From an uncultured Clostridia bacterium (GTDB lineage: Bacteria > Bacillota > Clostridia > TANB77 > CAG-508), in contig CAKPGS010000023.1 of assembly GCA_934155165.1 (NCBI GenBank), forward strand, positions 1-21,315: a stretch of DNA of 21,315 bases, written 5' to 3'. This document shows positions 1-7,647 of the stretch, in pieces. The notes beneath the pieces are model-generated. The model ran no database searches. It had not been told where the DNA came from and was given only the letters and a program-made list of their open reading frames with translations. Positions within the stretch are counted from its first letter, which is position 1. Each line of letters opens with the position of its first letter. The position numbers were made by a program, and so were the translations under genes.

Positions 1-306
1 TTAGGTAAAGTATTAGGACCAAAAGGATTAATGCCAAACCCTAAATCTGGAACAGTTACAATGGATGTAACAAAAGCTATAAATGAAATTAAATCTGGTA
101 AAGTTGAATACAGATTAGATAAAACTAACATTATTCACTTAGGATTTGGAAAAGTTTCATTTGGAGCAGAAAAATTAGCAGAAAACTATAATTACATAAT
201 GGATGCTATTATAAAAGCAAAACCAGCAGCTGCAAAAGGACAATATATTAAAAGCGTTGCAGTTACAACAACAATGGGACCAAGCATTTTTATAAACCAA
301 AAATAG
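1..306 (+). CDS. rplA: Ribosomal protein L1, C-terminal part
   Basis: Large-subunit protein of the L1 stalk, which binds 23S rRNA near the E site; in many bacteria it also represses its own mRNA. The reading frame is open from base 1, so the N-terminal half lies outside the window and 101 residues remain. The visible part starts with LGKVLGPKGLMPNPKSGTV, the highly conserved L1 signature (GPKGLMPNPK), followed by the conserved VEYRLDK and GFGKVSF segments and the usual TTTMGPSI end. It lies directly upstream of an L10 leader and rplJ, the normal L1-L10-L7/L12 order. Identification is secure; only the start is missing. Confidence 0.97.
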   Translation, partial: LGKVLGPKGLMPNPKSGTVTMDVTKAINEIKSGKVEYRLDKTNIIHLGFGKVSFGAEKLAENYNYIMDAIIKAKPAAAKGQYIKSVAVTTTMGPSIFINQK

Positions 307-345
307 AATTTTATAATGTAGTTTATCTACAATAAAATTAATAAA

Positions 346-454
346 TATAGCCAAAGACAGTAGGCATACATAAGTCCTACCTAGGTATATACAAGTATTA
401 ATCGGAAAGCGGTAAAAATACTCTTTATATGCCTATGGCTATAAAGAGTATTTT
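346..454 (+). promoter_or_regulatory. L10 leader RNA (autoregulatory ribosomal leader)
   Basis: The 171-base gap between rplA and rplJ carries the hallmark L10-leader segments: AGCCAAAGACAGTAGGC near 349-365, then CCTACC and AGGT (376-386), which can fold GGTAGG-type helices. A closing helix is possible between TATAGCCA (346-353) and TGGCTATA (436-443), 8 bp. In Bacillota this leader binds L10 (with L7/L12) to reduce rplJL expression when the stalk proteins are in excess. That role is family knowledge; here I see only the conserved motifs and the position immediately before rplJ. Confidence 0.85.
415..454 (+). terminator. Attenuator hairpin in the L10 leader
   Basis: AAAATACTCTTTAT (415-428) and ATAAAGAGTATTTT (441-454) are perfect inverted complements, a 14 bp stem with a 12-base loop, ending in a short T-rich stretch before the rplJ ribosome binding site. 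Its 3' arm overlaps by three bases the 3' strand of the leader's possible closing helix (436-443), so the two folds partly exclude each other, as expected for a leader that switches between termination and read-through. The U-tract is weak, so it may terminate only partially. Confidence 0.6.
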
Positions 455-477
455 AGGTTTCAGGAGGTGAAATTAAA

Positions 478-978
478 GTGGCAAATGAAAAAATAATAGA
501 TGCTAAAAAAGCAGAAGTAAAAGCTTTAGCAGAAAAAATGAAAGAAGCGAAACTTGTACTTTTCACAGATTATAGAGGAATAAATGTAACAGATGTTACA
601 GACTTGAGAACAAAAGTAAGAAATGCAAATGGTGAATATAAAGTTATAAAAAATAATATCACTAGAAGAGCATTACAAGAATGTAAATTTGAAGGTTTAA
701 ATGATGCATTAGTTGGACCAACAGCAGTTATCATGACAAATGATGATTACTTAGAACCAACAAAAGCAATCTATGAATATTCAAAATCTAATGAAAACTA
801 CAAAATTAAAGGTGGAATAATAGAAGGTAAAGTTATGACAGCAGAAGAAATTATTACAATTGCAAAATTACCATCAAGAGAAACATTATTATCAATGCTT
901 GCTGGTGCTTTACTTGGAAATATTTCAAAACTTGCAGTTGCATTAGGTGAAGTTCAAAAACAAAAAGAACAAGCCTAA
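478..978 (+). CDS. rplJ: Ribosomal protein L10
   Basis: Base of the ribosomal stalk: it binds 23S rRNA with its N-terminal domain and anchors L7/L12 dimers with its C-terminal helix. The 166-residue length is typical. Visible hallmarks are the FTDYRGINV segment near residue 30, the VIKNNITRRAL stretch near residues 55-65, GPTAVI near 81 and the LLSMLAGALLGNISKLAVAL region leading into the C-terminal helix. The start is GTG at 478, chosen because AGGAGGTGA (462-470) sits eight bases upstream and the protein then begins ANEKIIDAKKAEV as in relatives. It follows the L10 leader and precedes rplL with an unusually long gap (217 bp). Confidence 0.97.
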   Translation: MANEKIIDAKKAEVKALAEKMKEAKLVLFTDYRGINVTDVTDLRTKVRNANGEYKVIKNNITRRALQECKFEGLNDALVGPTAVIMTNDDYLEPTKAIYEYSKSNENYKIKGGIIEGKVMTAEEIITIAKLPSRETLLSMLAGALLGNISKLAVALGEVQKQKEQA

Positions 979-980
979 AA

Positions 981-1095
981 CAAATGAAAAGCGGCATCTT
1001 ACGTTGTCAAACTACATAAAAATTTTATCGATGTACAAATGTACTATCTCAAAAATTTTTATTTGTTTTCCTAGTAATATACCACTTTTGCTTTG
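981..1095 (+). repeat. Imperfect 115 bp palindrome in the rplJ-rplL spacer
   Basis: Outer arms CAAATGAAAAGCGG (981-994) and CCACTTTTGCTTTG (1082-1095) are inverted complements with three mismatches. Inner arms at 1018-1036 and 1041-1060 pair through AAAAATTTT with AAAAATTTTT and GTAC with GTAC around an AAAT loop. A long nested hairpin between two stoichiometric stalk genes looks like a dispersed palindromic element or an RNA-processing structure. An overlapping frame is open through here but has no ribosome binding site and overlaps the end of rplJ, so I read this as non-coding. My impression that similar sequences recur in Clostridia is memory, not a search. Confidence 0.55.
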
Positions 1096-1123
1096 TTTTA
1101 TAAAAATTGTTAAAAAAAATAGT

Positions 1124-1143
1124 GGTCGGCGTCCCCGACGACC
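1124..1143 (+). other. Short GC-rich hairpin upstream of rplL
   Basis: GTCGG (1125-1129) and CCGAC (1135-1139) form a 5 bp GC-rich stem; an alternative GGTCG/CGACC pairing uses 1124-1128 and 1139-1143. It stands out in a spacer that is otherwise almost all A and T, about 50 bases before the rplL start. It could mark a processing end or a start-proximal mRNA structure; the sequence does not say which. Confidence 0.4.
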
Positions 1144-1195
1144 CATTAGAGAAAGGGGAAAATATTAATTATAAAAAAATTAGGAGGATTATATA

Positions 1196-1561
1196 ATGAG
1201 TAAAGAAGAAATGATTGAAGAAATCAAAAAAATGACAGTAGTAGAATTAGCTGACTTAGTAAAAGCTATAGAAGAAGAATTTGGAGTATCTGCAGTAGCA
1301 GCAGCTGCACCAGTAGCTGGAGGAGCAGCTGCAGGAGCTGCTGAAGAAAAATCATCTTTTGATGTTGTATTAAAAGATGCAGGAGATCAAAAAATAAAAG
1401 TAATCAAAGTAGTTAGAGATGCTACAGGATTAGGATTAAAAGAAGCTAAAGAATTAGTAGATGGAGCTCCAAAAACAGTTAAAGAAGGAGTTTCAAAAGA
1501 TGAAGCTGAAGAATTAAAAGCAAAATTCTCAGAAGTTGGAGCTGTAATCGAATTAGCATAG
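1196..1561 (+). CDS. rplL: Ribosomal protein L7/L12
   Basis: Multicopy acidic stalk protein that recruits and stimulates translational GTPases. At 121 residues it has the normal length and all three parts: an N-terminal dimerisation helix (about 1-32, EEMIEEIKKMTVVELADLVK), an Ala/Gly-rich hinge (about 33-50, AAAAPVAGGAAAGAA) and the globular C-terminal domain (about 54-121) with KIKVIKVVRDATGLGLKEAK and LVDGAPKTVKEGV. AGGAGG lies just before the ATG. It is preceded by a long structured spacer and followed at once by a strong terminator. The usual next gene, rpoB, is not here; a secreted protein gene follows instead. Confidence 0.98.
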   Translation: MSKEEMIEEIKKMTVVELADLVKAIEEEFGVSAVAAAAPVAGGAAAGAAEEKSSFDVVLKDAGDQKIKVIKVVRDATGLGLKEAKELVDGAPKTVKEGVSKDEAEELKAKFSEVGAVIELA

Positions 1562-1568
1562 TTTTACT

Positions 1569-1601
1569 AAAAAAGAATTTCAGAAATGAAATTCTTTTTT
1601 T
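1569..1601 (+). terminator. Rho-independent terminator after rplL
   Basis: AAAAAAGAATTTC (1569-1581) and GAAATTCTTTTTT (1588-1600) form a perfect stem with a six-base loop, running into a T-tract through 1601. It begins eight bases after the rplL stop and separates the ribosomal operon from the downstream secreted-protein gene. Confidence 0.9.
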
Positions 1602-1612
1602 ATGTTAAATAA

Positions 1613-1641
1613 TTGAAGAAAAATGAAAAATATGGTAAAAT
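1613..1641 (+). promoter_or_regulatory. Predicted promoter of the dockerin protein gene
   Basis: TTGAAG (1613-1618) and TAAAAT (1636-1641) are separated by 17 bp, a good sigma-A-type match. It lies between the rplL terminator and the gene starting at 1680, which suggests independent transcription. Confidence 0.6.
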
Positions 1642-1679
1642 AGATATATATTATGTTAAGAAAGGGGCTATAGTGTAAA

Positions 1680-4600
1680 ATGAAAAAAAAATTAATTTTT
1701 TCTATTATAACCTTTATGTTTTTTATATTAAATATATTGAACAATAAAGCTTTAGCTACTGAAAGTACAGATTATATTTATTTATCTGATATTCAATATG
1801 TGAAAGAGAAATCTCATGCTGCAGATAATCATTCAATACATTTAGATGAAAATGAAAACAATGAATCTATTAAATTAAAAGTAAATAAGGAAATAGATTC
1901 AAGAGAATCTAAATTATTCATTAAAGGAATATGTGCATGGGCAACTTCTGAAATTGTTTATGATTTAAGAGATTATCAGTATGACTTTTTTACATCGTAT
2001 ATTGGTGTGGATATTAGTGAACAAAGCAATTATTTTAATACTGGAGCTAAGTTTTATATATATACATCGGAAGATGGAGAAGAATGGAAAGAACAGTATA
2101 ATTCTGATACTCTATATGGATGGAGCAATGCTGAATTTGTAAAAGTAAATATTAAAGGTGCAAATTATTTAAAATTGGTTGCAGATGATAATAGTGATAA
2201 TTGGTGGGCTAATTGGTATGATGAAACCGTTTTTGCGGATGCAAAATTGATAACAGAAAATTACCAAGAGGATACATCTAATATTGATTTTATAAAAACA
2301 GTTGATGAATATGATGAAATTATAAAAGAACATTATAATGATGAAATAACTGGAGATTATGAATTAACCTTATTGCAAAGAGAATTGGTAAATAAGGTTG
2401 GATATGATATGTTACAAGCACTTGCAAAGTATAAAGATGAATACAAAGAAACCATTAATTGGTTAATGAATGATAAAGAGACATTAAAGTTATACTTAGT
2501 TGCAGGTAAACCTGAAGGGAGTTATACTAATTCAATAAAGGTCTTAAGTGATTTATATACTACTTATAAAGATGATTTATTAAACTATGAAAAGACAAAA
2601 TATGGTACAACTTTTAGCGATTTATATCGCAAGATGATGCTTTCATTATCACTAACTGAATCAGGTAAAGTATATTTATGGATAGATGGCACATCACATT
2701 CAGATGCAGTTACTAGATATCAAATATACAAAGATTTGTATTTACATGAAGGACAAGAAGAATTAATTGAAAACGAAACATTTGAGAATCTTACTGTTGA
2801 AGAAATGCGTTGGGTAATGAATACCGTTATAGATGATGAAGAAATAGTATGGCTAAACAATTATGTTAGAAATGATGGGAAAGGAGCTACAAGTCCATAT
2901 AATTATATAAAATATACATTTGGATATGATTATAGTTTAGATAAATATTATAGTGATGAAAACTATAATAAATGGGATGAAAAATATCATTTATCAAAGT
3001 ACAATATAACCTATAAAAAAGGAATGCCAAAATTATGGATAGTTTTTGAAGAAGGATCAGTATGTGGTGGACTTTCAAAAACGGGTAGTTGTATATGGGG
3101 AGCATATAAAGGATTACCTAATACTTGTGTAAGTCAACCTGGACATTGTGCATATATTTATTATACAACAGACTCTAATGGAAATGGAATTTGGAATTTA
3201 GGAAATGATGTTTCTGGTTGGGGACAATCAGGAAGAACAGAGCACTTAAATGTAAGAACTATGAATGATTGGGGAAATGGCAGTTATACAAGTGGATGGA
3301 ATGCAAACTATATCCTTTTAGCACAAGCAGCACAAAATGAATATGAAAAATATGAAAAAACTGAAGAAATTCTTATGCTTGAGGATGTTTATAAAAATGA
3401 CAATAAAAAGTTAGAAGAAATATATAGAAAAGCTATAAAAAATGAAGATATTAATTTTGATGCATGGTTAGGATTGATAGATGTATATTCAAAGAATTCT
3501 ACTAAAACAGAAGATGATTATTATAAATTAGCAGAAGAAATAGCAAAAACATATACATATTATCCATATCCAATGAACGATTTATTAAATTTAATAAAAA
3601 CACATCTTACATCAACAGAATATAATACTATGTTTACTTTATTACAAACTAGAACCTTAACTACAGCTACACAAGCTACAGACAAAGAATCTATACAAGC
3701 AACAGCTGTTAAACAGGTGGCAAATTATCTACTTGGTAATTTAGATACATCAATAGCAAACTTTTCATTTGATGGAGAAAACGCAGGTAAAATAGTTCTT
3801 TCAAGTAGATATGATGATAACGATGTCGCATGGGAATACAGTTTAGATGGAGGTACAACATGGACATTAACTGAATCTCATCAAGCTGAATTAACAGAGC
3901 AAGAATTGGAAACTATTAATGCTAAAGATGATATAAAGATTCATATAATGGGAGTTGATTACTCAGAAGAAAATATCTTTATCATAGATATAAAAGAATC
4001 AGAAGGACTACCTACAACCTTATATGTAAATGATTTAGAAAATAAATTAATAGGTGCAACAAGCACAATGGAATGGAAATACAAAGATGATGATGAATGG
4101 ACTTCATATAGTAAAGCAGAACCAGATTTAACAGGTAATAAAACAGTAATAGTTAGAGCTGGCAAAACAGGTATATATATGGAAGAAAAAACAAATACAA
4201 CATATAATTTTACAGAAGAAAATCAAGCTAAAAATCAAAAATATATTCCTATTAAACATTTATCTATATATGATGTTTCATCAGAACAAACTGGAAATAA
4301 TAATTATGCAAATAATGTAATTGATGGAAATATAAATACTATATGGCACACAGCATATAATGGCTCAGATACTGATAGAACAATAATTATAAAACTTGAT
4401 AAAACTGTTGAATTGTCTGCAGTTCAATATGTGCCAAGACAAACAGGAACAAATGGTAGAGCAAAAGATGTAGTGTTATATGTAAGTATAGATGGAGAAA
4501 ATTGGGAAGAAGCAGGAAAAGCAAATGATTGGGAAAATAACGAAAAACCAAAAATGCTTGAACTTGAGAAATCAATAAAAACTCAATATGTTAAATTTGT

Positions 4601-5138
4601 TACAACAGAAAATTGGGGCGATGGAAGAAGTTTTGCATCTGCATCAATGATTAATTTATTTGAAAATACGGAAATTTCAGAAGAAGAAAAAATTTATGTA
4701 ACAACTGATAAATATAAAATAGGGCAAGAAAATACAAATGAATATGTAGATGGAGATAAATATTTATATAGAATATCACCAAATACAACTATAACAGAAT
4801 TTATGAATAACATATCAACAAATGCCAATATAAGTATTTATAATGAAAGTGGAGAAGAATTAACAAATTACGATGAATTAATAAAAACAGGAATGACATT
4901 AAAAATAAGCAAAGATGAAAAAAATATAGAACTTATAGTTAGTGTATTAGGAGATATAAATTCTGATGGATATGCAGATATATCAGACTTAGTAGCAATA
5001 AGAAAACATATACAAGAGATAGCTAAAATTAGTGAAGATGAAAAAAGTTTAGCAGCAGATATTAATGAAGATAATTCAATAGATATAAGCGATTTGGTAA
5101 AAGTAAGAAAACATATTCAGGAAGTTGAAACTTTATAA
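1680..5138 (+). CDS. Secreted NPCBM / transglutaminase-like / F5-8C / dockerin protein
   Basis: An exported 1152-residue modular protein. Residues 1-26 form a signal peptide (basic KKK, hydrophobic core, ALA cleavage-like motif). Residues about 27-192 resemble an NPCBM-type carbohydrate-binding module (YLSDIQYV, TSEIVYDLRDY, YLKLVADD, FADAKL). A Tyr/Lys-rich region leads to a Cys/His core: SVCGG with Cys462, QPGHCAY with His489, and a possible Asp510 in GNDVSGW, as in transglutaminase-like folds. An F5/8-type-C-like module covers about 854-995. A type I dockerin with two calcium loops, DINSDGYADISD and DINEDNSIDISD, ends the protein (about 1091-1152). The dockerin predicts anchoring to a cohesin scaffold, but no cohesin is in the window. 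AAAGGGG lies 12-13 bases before the ATG. The activity of the core is inferred, not known. Confidence 0.85.
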   Translation: MKKKLIFSIITFMFFILNILNNKALATESTDYIYLSDIQYVKEKSHAADNHSIHLDENENNESIKLKVNKEIDSRESKLFIKGICAWATSEIVYDLRDYQYDFFTSYIGVDISEQSNYFNTGAKFYIYTSEDGEEWKEQYNSDTLYGWSNAEFVKVNIKGANYLKLVADDNSDNWWANWYDETVFADAKLITENYQEDTSNIDFIKTVDEYDEIIKEHYNDEITGDYELTLLQRELVNKVGYDMLQALAKYKDEYKETINWLMNDKETLKLYLVAGKPEGSYTNSIKVLSDLYTTYKDDLLNYEKTKYGTTFSDLYRKMMLSLSLTESGKVYLWIDGTSHSDAVTRYQIYKDLYLHEGQEELIENETFENLTVEEMRWVMNTVIDDEEIVWLNNYVRNDGKGATSPYNYIKYTFGYDYSLDKYYSDENYNKWDEKYHLSKYNITYKKGMPKLWIVFEEGSVCGGLSKTGSCIWGAYKGLPNTCVSQPGHCAYIYYTTDSNGNGIWNLGNDVSGWGQSGRTEHLNVRTMNDWGNGSYTSGWNANYILLAQAAQNEYEKYEKTEEILMLEDVYKNDNKKLEEIYRKAIKNEDINFDAWLGLIDVYSKNSTKTEDDYYKLAEEIAKTYTYYPYPMNDLLNLIKTHLTSTEYNTMFTLLQTRTLTTATQATDKESIQATAVKQVANYLLGNLDTSIANFSFDGENAGKIVLSSRYDDNDVAWEYSLDGGTTWTLTESHQAELTEQELETINAKDDIKIHIMGVDYSEENIFIIDIKESEGLPTTLYVNDLENKLIGATSTMEWKYKDDDEWTSYSKAEPDLTGNKTVIVRAGKTGIYMEEKTNTTYNFTEENQAKNQKYIPIKHLSIYDVSSEQTGNNNYANNVIDGNINTIWHTAYNGSDTDRTIIIKLDKTVELSAVQYVPRQTGTNGRAKDVVLYVSIDGENWEEAGKANDWENNEKPKMLELEKSIKTQYVKFVTTENWGDGRSFASASMINLFENTEISEEEKIYVTTDKYKIGQENTNEYVDGDKYLYRISPNTTITEFMNNISTNANISIYNESGEELTNYDELIKTGMTLKISKDEKNIELIVSVLGDINSDGYADISDLVAIRKHIQEIAKISEDEKSLAADINEDNSIDISDLVKVRKHIQEVETL

Positions 5139-5277
5139 TGTTTTTGGTGATTTCTTTGAAGATTTACATTTATTTCAAACCTCCAACATCTGTTTAATGC
5201 ATTTTACTATGTAAATAAATTCATAAACAATTCTTAAAATTAATTTATAGAAATTACATAAAAAAACCGCAAAACCC

Positions 5278-5306
5278 TTGACAAATACACAAAAATAGTG
5301 TAAAGT
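5278..5306 (+). promoter_or_regulatory. Predicted promoter of the ylxM-ffh operon
   Basis: TTGACA (5278-5283), a 17 bp spacer and TAAAGT (5301-5306) lie 32 bases before the ylxM start. The remaining gap from 5139 shows no gene on either strand and no clear terminator for the upstream gene. Confidence 0.7.
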
Positions 5307-5338
5307 AATATAGCATTACAAAAAAGGAAGTAGTAATT

Positions 5339-5686
5339 ATGGAAAGAAATGTTGAGATTAGTATGTTATGCCAAATATATGGCAAACTTTTAACTGAAAA
5401 ACAATATGAATTTATAAATGATTACTATAATAATGACTTGTCTTTATCTGAAATTGCGGAAAATGAAAACATAACAAGGCAAGCTGTTAGAGACATTATT
5501 AAAAAGGGGGAAAAGAAACTTTTCGAATATGAAAAGAAACTAGAATTTATGAAAAGGATGTCAAAGCAAGAAAACGTAATAGAAAATGTACTAAAAGAAA
5601 TAGCAAAAATTGATTCAAAAGACACAGATAAACAAATTTCTAAAATTTTAGAACATGTAAGAAAAGAACTTAATTGTTTAGTATAA
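5339..5686 (+). CDS. ylxM: YlxM-type helix-turn-helix SRP-associated protein
   Basis: Small DNA-binding-like protein of the UPF0122/YlxM family, always found next to ffh in Bacillota and thought to modulate the signal recognition particle. The 115 residues show the family pattern: MLCQIYGKLLTEKQ near the start, YYNNDLSLSEIAENENITRQAVRD (residues about 28-52, a sigma-70 region 4-like helix-turn-helix) and a charged C-terminal helix. GGAAG precedes the ATG. It is the first gene after a good promoter and ends 18 bases before ffh. Family assignment is firm; its precise role is less certain in any species. Confidence 0.92.
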   Translation: MERNVEISMLCQIYGKLLTEKQYEFINDYYNNDLSLSEIAENENITRQAVRDIIKKGEKKLFEYEKKLEFMKRMSKQENVIENVLKEIAKIDSKDTDKQISKILEHVRKELNCLV

Positions 5687-5704
5687 AAAAAGGAGGATAT
5701 CTAT

Positions 5705-7060
5705 ATGGCATTTGAGGGATTATCTTCTAAACTTCAAGCAATTACAGATAAGTTTAAAGGAAAAGCAAGAGTAACAGAATCTGACTTAAAAGAAATGCTT
5801 AGAGAAGTTAAACTAGCACTTTTAGAAGCGGATGTTAACTATAAAATAGTAAAAGAATTTATAGCAACAATACAAGAAAAAGCACTTGGCGAAGAAGTAT
5901 TAAAATCATTAACACCAGGACAACAAGTTGTAAAAATAGTTAAAGATGAACTTGTTGAATTATTAGGTGGAACAGATAGTAAAATAAACTTTTCACCAAA
6001 TCCACCAACAGTAATAATGCTTGTTGGTTTACAAGGTTCAGGAAAAACAACAACAGCAGGAAAGCTTGCAAATTTAATACGTAAGCAAGGTAAAAAGCCA
6101 TTACTAGTTGCATGTGATGTATATAGACCAGCAGCTATAAAACAATTACAAGTTATAGGAGCTCAGCTAAACATACCAGTATTTAGTAACGAACAATCAA
6201 AAGATGTAGTTCATATTGCCAAACAAGCAATGAATGAAGCTATTTCAAAATTAAATGATGTAATTATACTAGATACTGCAGGTAGACTTCATATAGATGA
6301 AGATCTTATGCAAGAGCTAAAAAACTTAAAAGCAAATGTTAAGCCACATGAAATACTTTTAGTAATAGATTCAATGACAGGTCAAGATGCTGTAAATGTT
6401 GCTCAAACTTTTGATAATGAACTTGGGTGTGATGGAGTTATACTAACAAAACTTGATGGAGATACCAGAGGTGGTGCTGCACTTTCAGTAAAAAAAGTTA
6501 CAGGAAAACCTATAAAATTTGCAGCAACAGGAGAAAAACTAAATGATATAGAAGTATTTAGACCAGAAGGCATGGCATCAAGAATATTAGGAATGGGCGA
6601 TATGCTTTCTATAATTGAAAAAGCAGAAGATGCATTTGATGAAGCAGAAGCTCTTAAATTAGAAGAAAAATTAAAAAAACAAAAAGGATTTGACTTAGAT
6701 GATTATTTAACACAACTAAGACAAATTAAAAAAATGGGTTCTTTCTCATCTATATTAAAAATGATACCAGGAATGAGCAAAATAAAAGACTTAAAAGTAG
6801 ATGATAATGAATTCAGTAGAATAGAAGCAATAATATGTTCAATGACTTTAAAAGAAAGACGTAATCCGAAGATATTAAATGCAAGTAGACGTAAAAGAAT
6901 AGCAGCAGGAAGTGGAACTAAAGTACAAGATATAAATAAATTTATGGAATCATTTGAATTAACACAAAAAATGATGAAAAAAATAGGTACAAAAAAAGGC
7001 ATGAAATCTATGATGAAAAATCTAAATATGGACAATATCGATTTAGATGGAATGATGTAG
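5705..7060 (+). CDS. ffh: Signal recognition particle GTPase Ffh
   Basis: Protein subunit of the SRP: it binds signal peptides of nascent membrane and secreted proteins, holds 4.5S/6S-like SRP RNA, and docks with FtsY at the membrane. The 451-residue length is normal. The N domain spans about 1-90. The G domain shows GLQGSGKTTT (from residue 108), DVYRPAA, DTAGRLH and TKLDGDTRGG. The methionine-rich M domain follows residue 300, with IPGMSKIKDL, the RNA-binding stretch NASRRKRIAAGSGT, and many Met residues at the end. AGGAGG lies ahead of the ATG. It is the second gene of the operon; its partner ylxM is directly upstream. Confidence 0.98.
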   Translation: MAFEGLSSKLQAITDKFKGKARVTESDLKEMLREVKLALLEADVNYKIVKEFIATIQEKALGEEVLKSLTPGQQVVKIVKDELVELLGGTDSKINFSPNPPTVIMLVGLQGSGKTTTAGKLANLIRKQGKKPLLVACDVYRPAAIKQLQVIGAQLNIPVFSNEQSKDVVHIAKQAMNEAISKLNDVIILDTAGRLHIDEDLMQELKNLKANVKPHEILLVIDSMTGQDAVNVAQTFDNELGCDGVILTKLDGDTRGGAALSVKKVTGKPIKFAATGEKLNDIEVFRPEGMASRILGMGDMLSIIEKAEDAFDEAEALKLEEKLKKQKGFDLDDYLTQLRQIKKMGSFSSILKMIPGMSKIKDLKVDDNEFSRIEAIICSMTLKERRNPKILNASRRKRIAAGSGTKVQDINKFMESFELTQKMMKKIGTKKGMKSMMKNLNMDNIDLDGMM

Positions 7061-7131
7061 TTCCAAGATTTAAATAATTTTGTTATTAAATTTTAAATAT
7101 AAATTAATTTAATTATAGGGAGGTGAAATAA

Positions 7132-7368
7132 ATGGTAAAAATCAGATTACAAAGAGAAGGAAAGAAAAAAGCTCCTTTCTATCATATAGTAGTTGCAGAT
7201 TCTAAATCTCCTAGAGATGGTAAAATAATTGAAAAAATAGGTTCATATGATCCTATGACAGAGCCATCTACAATAGTTTTAGATAGCGAAAAAGTTGAAC
7301 AATGGATAAAAAATGGTGCTAAACCAACAGATACAGTTAAAAAATTAATCGAAAATGCAAACAAATAA
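7132..7368 (+). CDS. rpsP: Ribosomal protein S16
   Basis: Small-subunit assembly protein that stabilises the 5' domain of 16S rRNA. The 78-residue product begins MVKIRLQREGKKKAPFYHIV, a textbook S16 start, followed by VADSKSPRDGKIIEKIGSYD and the family's Trp-containing QWIKNGAKPTDTV. GGGAGGTG lies ahead of the ATG. The 71 bp gap after ffh shows no terminator, so it is probably cotranscribed. The order rpsP-khpA-rimM-trmD-rplS is conserved in Bacillota. Confidence 0.98.
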   Translation: MVKIRLQREGKKKAPFYHIVVADSKSPRDGKIIEKIGSYDPMTEPSTIVLDSEKVEQWIKNGAKPTDTVKKLIENANK

Positions 7369-7398
7369 TTTCGAAATAAAAGGTAGGCGAAAAGCTAA

Positions 7399-7629
7399 AT
7401 GAAAGAAATTTTAGAAACAGTTATAAAAGCATTAGTAGACAACCAAGAAGCTGTAAAAATAAATGCAGTTGAAGGTGAAAAATCAATTGTATACGAAGTT
7501 AAAGTTGCCGATGAAGATATGGGAAAAGTTATTGGTAAAGATGGAAAAATAGCAAGAGCTATTAGAACTCTAATAAAAGCCCTAGCTGCAAAGGAACAAA
7601 AAAGAGTATCAATTGAGTTTATAGGATAA
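7399..7629 (+). CDS. khpA: KH-domain RNA-binding protein KhpA
   Basis: Small single-KH-domain RNA-binding protein (YlqC/KhpA family); in Bacillota it partners with KhpB/EloR/Jag in post-transcriptional control of cell division and envelope genes. The 76 residues end in the canonical KH core: MGKVIGKDGKIARAIRTLI (residues about 43-61), with the GxxG loop GKDG, and RVSIEFIG at the C terminus. It lies 30 bases after rpsP and 18 before rimM. The ribosome binding site is weaker than that of its neighbours (AGGTAGG at 7381-7387, about 11 bases upstream), so translation may be modest. Confidence 0.95.
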   Translation: MKEILETVIKALVDNQEAVKINAVEGEKSIVYEVKVADEDMGKVIGKDGKIARAIRTLIKALAAKEQKRVSIEFIG

Positions 7630-7647
7630 TTCTAATAGGAGAATAAT

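Noticed and set aside
947..1168. 73-codon open frame over the end of rplJ and the palindromic spacer
   Set aside because: No ribosome binding site, overlaps rplJ by 32 bp, and its sequence is explained by the palindrome; no protein-like features.
5139..5277. Terminator or riboswitch after the dockerin gene
   Set aside because: Only weak AT-rich partial complementarity (such as TTTATTT with AAATAAA); no stable stem with a T-tract and no known riboswitch motif.
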